Part shown: piece after piece, positions 50,679 through 56,677 of the stretch
Position numbering within the stretch: the first letter of the stretch is position 1
Layout of the letters: every line of letters begins with the position of its first letter
Origin: Catenulispora rubra
GTDB taxonomy: Bacteria > Actinomycetota > Actinomycetes > Streptomycetales > Catenulisporaceae
Assembly: GCF_015356825.1 (NCBI RefSeq)
Contig: NZ_JAACYW010000044.1
Span: forward strand, 1 to 56,677
Direction: 5' to 3'
Length of the DNA stretch: 56,677 nucleotides
Notes under the pieces: generated by a model
The model's database searches: none
Told to the model about the DNA's origin: nothing
What the model saw: the letters and a program-made list of their open reading frames with translations, nothing else
Program-made: the position numbers and the translations under genes

Positions 50679-53228
50679 ATGCCACTCGATCTGTCTCGGA
50701 TCGGGGCCGGGCGGACCGAGCGGCTGATCGTGCCTCGCGAGATCTACTCGGCTCTGCCCTCCCGCCCCTGGCCATACCTGCGCCTGGAGCAAGGCGAGGT
50801 GCTCGAACGCTGGTACGTGCGCCGGGATCAGCGTGACATTGTGATCAAGCAGAACACTGGGGGCGGCAAGACCGCGGCCGGATTACTGATCGCGCAAAGC
50901 AGCCTCAACGAGGGGTACGGACCGGCCGCGTACGTGGTGCCCGACACCTACCTGGTGGCCCAGGTTCAAGCTGAGGCGGCGAAGCTCGGCATCTCTGTAA
51001 CCAGCGATCCCCGCACCGCAGAGTTCGCTTCCGGCCGGGCTGTCCTCGTGACGACTTTCCAGAAGATCGTCAACGGCAGGAGCGTCTTCGGTGTGACCGG
51101 CGACGGCCGTGACGTCCTGGAGATCGGGACAATCATCGTCGACGACGCGCACGCAGCCCTGGCCATCACCGAGGACCAGTTCCGACTCACCATCTCGAAG
51201 GACCCTAAGGACCCGTCCCAGCGGCACCAAGCGTATGCGGCGCTGCTCGACTTGTTCGAGGAGGAGCTGATCGCGCAGTCGCGGTCGGACTGGCAGGACA
51301 TTCAGACCGGCGTACGGCAGGCCGTCCAACGGATCCCGTTCTGGGCTTGGGCCGATCGGCAGGACCGCGTGATGGAAATCCTGCATCCGCTCCGCGACGG
51401 CGAGCTGATGTTCACCTGGCCGCTGGTCAAGGACGTGCTACCGATCTGCGCCGCCACGGTGACCAGTACGGCCGTTGAGATCAGGCCGCCGTGCCCTCCG
51501 ATCGCCCGGATCCCGTCGTTCGCCAGAGCCCGCCGCCGAATCTATCTCACGGCCACGCTGGCCGACGACAGTGTGCTGGTCACCGACCTGGACGCGGACG
51601 CGGACTCAGTAAGACGCCCTGTGACGCCAGAGCTCGCCTCCGACCTTGGCGATCGGATAATCCTTGCACCGCTGGAGATCAACCCGAACCTCGACGAGCG
51701 TGCGATCCGTCAACTGGCCCGCGAGGTCGCCGACGGGCGCCTGTTCGGCGGGTCCGGCGAGACGCCGGAGAAGCACAACGTGGTGGTCCTGGTACCGGGC
51801 GATCGGCAGGCTGAGGTCTGGAGGCCGTTCGCAGACGAGATTTGGCACGTCGGCGACCTGACGGACGGCGTCGCCAAACTCAAGCGCGACCACGTCGGCC
51901 TTGTCGTATTGGTGAACAAGTACGACGGCGTCGACCTACCCGGCGACGCGTGCAGGTTGTTGATCATCGACGGCTTGCCGCGAGTGTTCGACGCCTCCGA
52001 GCGCCGCGAACGTGCGGCCGGCCTGCCCACCCCTTCTCTGTTAGCGCGCAGCATTCAGCGCGTCGAGCAGGGCATGGGGCGTGGCGTCCGGGACCTCAAT
52101 GACTACTGCGCGGTCCTGCTATTGGGAGCGGACCTGACCCAGGCCATCAACCAGCCGCGGCAACGCGAGCTGTTCTCGCCGGCTACCCGCGCCCAGCTGG
52201 CCTTGTCCGCTGAAGTGGCGCAACAGATCACGGGCGAGGGCATTGAGGCATTGCGCAAGGCGCTGTCGTTGTGCATCGGGCATGATCCGGAGTGGGTCAC
52301 GCACAGCCGGCGCGCGTTGGCCGACGTGCAGTACGACAAGGCCGGGACGGTACGCCCGTCGGCGATTGCCGCCCGCACGGCCTTCGACGAGGCCGCTCGT
52401 GGCCAGTACGCCAGGGCCGCCGACATCATTGGGACCGCGGCCAACGCGGTTCCAATCTCGGAGTCGGCCGAGCGTGGCTGGCTGAAGGAGCAGCAGGCGG
52501 TGTATCTCGACTTCGTCGACCGCGCTGAAGCCCAGCGGGTGCTCGCTACTGCCAACCACAGCAATCCCGGTGTCCTACGCCCCAGCGCCGGCGTGCCCGT
52601 CAAGTTGGTACGCGCCACCCAGGTCCAGGCCCGTCGCGCCGCGGAGTTCCTCGATGGCGCATACGACGGAGGCGCGCAGCTGGTTTTGGGCGTCAAGGCG
52701 ATGCTGGCCAACATCGAGTGGGACCCCGATCGCACCGGGGAGGCTGAGGCGGCGTTCGAGCAGCTCGGAGTCCATCTCGGCTTCGGCGGACAGCGGCCCG
52801 ATCATCTCTACGGCATCGGCCCGGACAACCTATGGGTGTTGTCCGGCGACCGGCACGCGGTGATCGAACTCAAGACCGGCGTGAAGACGACCGCGATGAT
52901 CGCCAAGAAGGACCTCGGGCAACTGGACCAGAGCCTGCGGTGGTACCGGGACAACTACGCGGACACCAAGGACCCGGTCCCTGTGCTCGTCCAGACTCGC
53001 GAAGTGTGCGAGCGCACCGGAACCCCGGTGTCGGACATGCGGGTGCTGACGGAGGACAAACTGACCCGACTGAAGGAGGCTGTCACAGCGATGGCCGTCG
53101 CCCTCGCTCAAGACGATGGCCGCTGGGGTGACGAGTCGGCTGTCGCCGAGCAGCTTGCAGCCGGGCACCTCACGGGCGGCGAGATCTTCACGTACTACAC
53201 AAAGCCCGCCACAACCGCAAAGCCCTAG
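50679..53228 (+). CDS. DEAD/DEAH helicase fused to a PD-(D/E)xK nuclease, probable defence protein
   Basis: 849 residues from the ATG at 50679, with AGGAGG 6 nt upstream. Helicase motifs: Walker A NTGGGKTAAG (59-68), VPDTYLVAQVQ, Walker B IIVDDAHAAL near 154, YLTATL near 290 and QGMGRGVRD near 468. The C-terminal region has GGQRPDHLYGI and, 20 residues on, AVIELKTG, which is a PD-(D/E)xK nuclease site. So one protein can move on and cut nucleic acid. This layout is common in anti-phage systems, but I cannot match it to a named one. An Mrr-like gene follows 153 bp downstream. Confidence 0.75.
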   Translation: MPLDLSRIGAGRTERLIVPREIYSALPSRPWPYLRLEQGEVLERWYVRRDQRDIVIKQNTGGGKTAAGLLIAQSSLNEGYGPAAYVVPDTYLVAQVQAEAAKLGISVTSDPRTAEFASGRAVLVTTFQKIVNGRSVFGVTGDGRDVLEIGTIIVDDAHAALAITEDQFRLTISKDPKDPSQRHQAYAALLDLFEEELIAQSRSDWQDIQTGVRQAVQRIPFWAWADRQDRVMEILHPLRDGELMFTWPLVKDVLPICAATVTSTAVEIRPPCPPIARIPSFARARRRIYLTATLADDSVLVTDLDADADSVRRPVTPELASDLGDRIILAPLEINPNLDERAIRQLAREVADGRLFGGSGETPEKHNVVVLVPGDRQAEVWRPFADEIWHVGDLTDGVAKLKRDHVGLVVLVNKYDGVDLPGDACRLLIIDGLPRVFDASERRERAAGLPTPSLLARSIQRVEQGMGRGVRDLNDYCAVLLLGADLTQAINQPRQRELFSPATRAQLALSAEVAQQITGEGIEALRKALSLCIGHDPEWVTHSRRALADVQYDKAGTVRPSAIAARTAFDEAARGQYARAADIIGTAANAVPISESAERGWLKEQQAVYLDFVDRAEAQRVLATANHSNPGVLRPSAGVPVKLVRATQVQARRAAEFLDGAYDGGAQLVLGVKAMLANIEWDPDRTGEAEAAFEQLGVHLGFGGQRPDHLYGIGPDNLWVLSGDRHAVIELKTGVKTTAMIAKKDLGQLDQSLRWYRDNYADTKDPVPVLVQTREVCERTGTPVSDMRVLTEDKLTRLKEAVTAMAVALAQDDGRWGDESAVAEQLAAGHLTGGEIFTYYTKPATTAKP

Positions 53229-53229
53229 C

Positions 53230-53342
53230 CCGCTGCACCACTACATCTAGTGGTGCAGCGGTCGCGGGAGCACCCGCGGCCGATATCAGCGAAGCCGACA
53301 ACGCCACTCAGACCGCGGTGCGGACGGGGCTCCGCACCGCGG
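53230..53342 (+). terminator. two tandem perfect hairpins
   Basis: CCGCTGCACCACTA (53230-53243) pairs with 53248-53261 around CATC, and CCGCGGTGCGGA (53313-53324) pairs with 53331-53342. Both lie between the helicase and the Mrr-like gene. They probably attenuate or end the first transcript. Confidence 0.6.
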
Positions 53343-53381
53343 CAGCTGGGGCGTCAGCATGATCACCTAGCATCGGCGATC

Positions 53382-54419
53382 ATGAGCACTGACTCCGATC
53401 CCGGCACCGTCATACGCCCACGCGACCTCGGACACCGCACGCTGAACCGGCTGCAAGGCGAAATGCAGGGCGCCAGGCACCTCACTACCGCCGAGAATCA
53501 GGCTCGCCTGAACTATCTCGACGAGGTCGAGATCATCAACGACGCCTACTTCGGGGCCGAAGCGCTGGCGAAGAAGTGCCGGGTTCGACAGCGGGCGATC
53601 CGAAACCAGCTGAAGTCCGCGGAGCCGGAGCCGGAGCTGGCAACCATCCGGGGCGAGGTCGAAGCCCTCGCCGGACAACGCCTGCGCACCCTAGACGACA
53701 TCTACGACCGTATGCAGGCGGCCGGGACTGCGGCATGGACGCTCCGCGAGAAGATGGCGCCTTTTGCCGGGATCTATCTTGCGTCGCGATACGTGGACCC
53801 CTCGACGGCCGACGACCCTTTGCCGGATATCTCAAGTCTCGGTTCGGCGTACTGGGAGATCGAACGCGCCGGCAAGGAATTCATGGAGGAGAAGTCGAAC
53901 CAGCAGCGCTTCGACGACCTGCTCGCCATGGGCAGACGCCGCGCAGCCTTCCTCACATCGGCCCTCACAGTCTCGCTGCGAACGATCGACGCGTTCGGCG
54001 GGCGGCGGTTCGAGCCGTTCATCGCGACGCTGCTCGAAGACGAAGGATTCGTGATCGAACGCCGCAGCGGCGGCTCGGGTGACCGCGGCATAGACGTGAT
54101 CGGCATGTCATTGGATGGCCGGCGCCTTGTGGCTCAATGCAAACACTCGTCCAACCCCGACAACAAGGTCGGAAGCCCCGACCTTCAGCTGCTCAACGGA
54201 AACGGCAAGCTTGTCCACGGTGGAGACATCGCCGTCCTGGTGACCAATCAGGGTCTCACCAAGGAGGCTGCGACCTTCGCTGTCGATCAGGGCCTCCACG
54301 TCGTTGACCGGGACTCGTTGAGGCGCTGGGCGACCTGGGGCGATCCGTTGATGCAGATCCTGGGCCTTCCCTCTCTACCCGAGCGACCGCCGTCGGTTCG
54401 GGCATCGGAGTTGGCCTAA
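53382..54419 (+). CDS. Mrr-like restriction endonuclease family protein
   Basis: 345 residues. The C-terminal domain (about 205-320) is Mrr-like: GRRFEPFIATLLEDEGFVI, SGGSGDRGIDVIG and LVAQCKHSS give the D...QxK active site. The N-terminal 190 residues are helical with a coiled-coil look and may sense or position the target. No ribosome site precedes the ATG; TAGCAT 8 bp upstream could be a -10 box for a leaderless transcript. Overlaps the converging gene by 4 bp. Confidence 0.75.
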   Translation: MSTDSDPGTVIRPRDLGHRTLNRLQGEMQGARHLTTAENQARLNYLDEVEIINDAYFGAEALAKKCRVRQRAIRNQLKSAEPEPELATIRGEVEALAGQRLRTLDDIYDRMQAAGTAAWTLREKMAPFAGIYLASRYVDPSTADDPLPDISSLGSAYWEIERAGKEFMEEKSNQQRFDDLLAMGRRRAAFLTSALTVSLRTIDAFGGRRFEPFIATLLEDEGFVIERRSGGSGDRGIDVIGMSLDGRRLVAQCKHSSNPDNKVGSPDLQLLNGNGKLVHGGDIAVLVTNQGLTKEAATFAVDQGLHVVDRDSLRRWATWGDPLMQILGLPSLPERPPSVRASELA

Positions 54420-55270
54420 CCCTTGATCGGCTGTCCAGGTGTGGTCTCAGCTCTGCGGATCAAGGTCTCCACCGCTTCCACAGCGTCCAGGATGTTGTGG
54501 GATACCGCGACGCGATGCTGTTTGGCAGCTCTGGCCAGCGCCCCGAGAGCTTCGCGGGTGAGTTTGACGAGCCGGTCGTCAGGCATTTCTACCGCGTCCA
54601 CACCGTCCCTGACTGCTTGGACCGCTACTCCCGCTGCGGCATCCAGCGCCTCGTCGGGCTCACCCATCACTGGCCGGCACACGTGATGTTCCTCGTAGAT
54701 CGCGGTCCACAGACATTGGAATCCCATGAGCAACAGGTGGATGCATTGCTGGCGAGACGTCTCCAGGACGGTGGCGTTGAACAGCAGATTCCTGATCTCG
54801 TGGTGAAATCGAAACTCCCAGACCAGACGCTCAGCAGACTCCGCGTCAAACACATCCTCCCGGCGGAAGCGGATAATATTGCTGCCCGACCAGTTGGCGC
54901 TGTAGGGCTCGACGAGGCTGTACCAGCCTCTGTCCTGGTTCACGTTCCACAAGACGATCAGCACTGGGTCCGCACTGTGTGCCCACTTGTTGATGTGCCA
55001 CGCCGTGACACGGGCAGAACGGCGTCGATCGTTGGCAGTACCTTTGACCTGCAATCTGATCCACAGGGAGTCCGCCTGTGTGGCGCGGTCCGTCTGGATC
55101 AACAGGTCCTCACCGAAGTCCCAGCGGACCTGTTCAGGGCAGTGTCCGTTGTCGATGAAGACCTTCTCCACCGCATTCATGGCGGCCCGGTCGATCTTCT
55201 GCTCGGGGGTCATCTTCGGCACGGTGCTACGAGATCCGCTCTCTCTTAAATCCCCGATGTCAGGAATCAC
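54416..55270 (-). CDS. DUF4365-like nuclease-fold protein
   Basis: 284 residues from the GTG at 55270, or 265 from the ATG at 55213 (MTPEQKIDRAAMNAVEKV). WDFGEDLLIQTDRATQADS and WIRLQVKGTANDRR give the D...QVKGT pattern of DUF4365-type PD-(D/E)xK proteins, which occur in defence settings. The C-terminal half is helical. It converges on the Mrr-like gene and may be a further nuclease of the same island. Confidence 0.6.
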   Translation of the reverse strand: MIPDIGDLRESGSRSTVPKMTPEQKIDRAAMNAVEKVFIDNGHCPEQVRWDFGEDLLIQTDRATQADSLWIRLQVKGTANDRRRSARVTAWHINKWAHSADPVLIVLWNVNQDRGWYSLVEPYSANWSGSNIIRFRREDVFDAESAERLVWEFRFHHEIRNLLFNATVLETSRQQCIHLLLMGFQCLWTAIYEEHHVCRPVMGEPDEALDAAAGVAVQAVRDGVDAVEMPDDRLVKLTREALGALARAAKQHRVAVSHNILDAVEAVETLIRRAETTPGQPIKG

Positions 55271-55387
55271 CTTGAATGGCTACAGCGCCACTGTAGCCAG
55301 CGTGGCCAACCGGGGATGACGTTCCTGCACACCGGGAATCCCTAGTTGTGGCCAACGTGGGTCTGCCACCGCCGGCGCATCCAACTG

Positions 55388-55971
55388 CTACATGTAGTGG
55401 GCGTAGCGGGTGGCGACGGCCTGTTCTGGCGGGCAGAAGCGCAGGATGGACTTGACCTTGCGCGCGGTGCGTTGGGTGACCGGGAGTTGGCCGTCGGGCC
55501 GGGCCTGGTTCCAGTTGATCTTCGTCAACGCCAGGGTCTCGGCGCAGGCCTTGCGGGGGGGCTGCGCACCGGGTGAGTCGGGCGGATCCCTATCGGCTGG
55601 GGCACGTAGTGGCCGGGGTAGGTGGAGTAGAACTCGACGCTTCCGGTGGTGTACAAGATCAGCTCGCGATCGGACAGCGCGAGCATCGTGCCGCGCAGCG
55701 GCGGCGCCAGTTTCCCGCCCCGGAAGAGCCGGGCCCGGTCGCTGGTGGTGATCCACGCCGTCTCGAGGGAGTCGATCAGCCGGTCCTCGGCGCCGCCTTC
55801 GAACCCTTCGATCTCCTCGGGGGTGAAGGCCGAGCTCTTGTGCAGCACGACGCGCGCCGGCACGGTGCGGTGTTCGCGGCGGTAGGTGTCCAGGGCGCCG
55901 AGCAACAGCTGGTGGGCGTCGTCGCGGCTCAGGTGGGGTTGCTTGTCGTTGCCGGAAAACGGAAGCCCCCG
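55388..55971 (-). pseudogene. C-terminal remnant of a prokaryotic Argonaute (PIWI domain)
   Basis: About 194 codons with one frameshift. RDDAHQLLLGALDTYRREH, VPARVVLHKSSAFTPEEIEG, SDRELILYTTGSVEFYST, then in the next frame ETLALTKINWNQARPDG and SILRFCPPEQAVATRYAHYM: this is the end of a PIWI domain. The shift lies in the run of seven C/G near 55555-55562. The 5' part is missing: a stop at 55972 and the end of the 55978 gene adjoin. It is therefore non-functional unless repaired. Confidence 0.7.
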
Positions 55972-55977
55972 CTAAGG

Positions 55978-56658
55978 TCAGCCCGCATTGATCTCGTTCA
56001 GGCACAGCAGGTAAACCGCCGATGAGTTCTTCGCGGTGATGAAAGCGTGGGCGAGACTGCCGCAAACGTACGTGCTGTAGTCAACAGCAGTGTAGACCCT
56101 GACGACCTTGTAAACGGCTGCCTGGCCGTTCCAGTTGGCCTGCCACCAGCACTCCACCTTATGCCAGCTACTCGAATCGGCTTTGGACACGCTGACACAG
56201 TCGCCCGTATTCGCATCCCTGACATCCTGATAGCCGCCGATTCCCGCGGTAACAGCGATGGCGATTCCGAGAACTGCTAGCACAACGAAGACCACAGCAG
56301 GTATCTTGGCCTGCTGTTTCCTTATTGCTTCCTGGTCCTCGGCATGCTTCTCTGCCCGCGCTTCGGCTGGTTCCGGCGTCCCCTCCGGCAGGAGCAAAAG
56401 GTTGGGATAGTGGGCGCCACCGCGGCGGTATACCACGTAGTCTGTGGGCGCGGTGTGCGTTGAGTCGAATATTTGGCGGGTGTCGCTCCCCCATTCCCGG
56501 CCGCGCTCCTCGACTACCGCGCGAACGAAGACGTATCGCGAATCCACCGTGATGATCGCAGTAGTTCCCCAAGGCACCACGCCGATCTGAGCACCGCCTA
56601 TGCCCAGCACCCGCAGTGGATTCTTGAGATCGGTGGCGTTCCGGATCTTCAGCGCCAC
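55978..56658 (-). CDS. single-pass membrane protein with LppU-like C-terminal domain
   Basis: 226 residues. Residues 1-105 are cytoplasmic-looking, one membrane segment IPAVVFVVLAVLGIAIAVTA lies near 125-145, and the outer domain NTGDCVSVSK...HKVECWW...YVCGSLAHAF...VYLLCLN has four cysteines likely forming disulfides, as in the actinobacterial LppU/SCO3897 group. Function unknown. Its start is 19 bp from the window end, so the upstream context is missing. Confidence 0.65.
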   Translation of the reverse strand: MALKIRNATDLKNPLRVLGIGGAQIGVVPWGTTAIITVDSRYVFVRAVVEERGREWGSDTRQIFDSTHTAPTDYVVYRRGGAHYPNLLLLPEGTPEPAEARAEKHAEDQEAIRKQQAKIPAVVFVVLAVLGIAIAVTAGIGGYQDVRDANTGDCVSVSKADSSSWHKVECWWQANWNGQAAVYKVVRVYTAVDYSTYVCGSLAHAFITAKNSSAVYLLCLNEINAG

Positions 56659-56677
56659 CAGATGCGGCGGTGGAGGC

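Overview
The window is very GC-rich, with actinomycete codon use and frequent GTG starts. It looks like an integrated plasmid or integrative conjugative element of an actinomycete (Streptomyces-like; the genus cannot be fixed from sequence alone), followed on the right by a short defence-rich stretch. Plasmid-type functions seen are a MobF relaxase/helicase (2923-7983), an SSB (31041-31517), a large ParB-like protein (42845-44539) and a Fic/VbhA-type toxin-antitoxin pair (40291-41192). I see no replication initiator, integrase or type IV secretion genes; if they exist they lie outside the window. At 50173-50216 there is the 3' half of a tRNA-Lys(CTT), followed by a strong T-tract terminator and flanked on both sides by short repeats sharing TGGACC. 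This is best read as an attachment-site scar at or near the right edge of the element.

Layout. 1-1133: IS982-family insertion. 1429-8687: hypotheticals, the relaxase and a likely oriT region. 9090-17683: accessory genes, mostly on the minus strand, including two adenylyl-transfer ATPases of the PAPS-reductase type (one frameshifted) and a GP88-family protein. 17800-31732: a run of small minus-strand genes of unknown function in tightly coupled operons. 32240-40088: a hypothetical gene, a 1677-residue STAND NTPase with an N-terminal nuclease domain (probable anti-phage protein), a TSCPD-like protein and a frameshifted gene. 40291-44640: toxin-antitoxin genes and parB. 44972-49889: mixed cargo (HIT-like, histidine phosphatase, PhoU, deaminase) plus gene fragments. 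50679-55971: helicase-nuclease, Mrr-like and DUF4365-like genes and the broken tail of a prokaryotic Argonaute.

The most unusual signal is a repeated control unit. Nine minus-strand operons (P1-P9, from 17.8 kb to 44.6 kb) are each preceded by a sigma-70-type promoter with -35 TTGACC/T (TTTACT in P2), a spacer of exactly 17 bp and a TA-rich -10, followed by one of two conserved untranslated leaders. Directly behind six of these promoters sits a 160-270 bp element (R1-R6), oriented divergently. It folds into the same branched RNA in all copies. The base changes between copies keep the pairs, and the wobble pairs fit only a plus-strand transcript. This suggests a multi-copy structured non-coding RNA family paired with the element's own promoters. 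I do not recognise it. The nine operons would then form one regulon of the element, with ssb and parB set apart by the second leader class.
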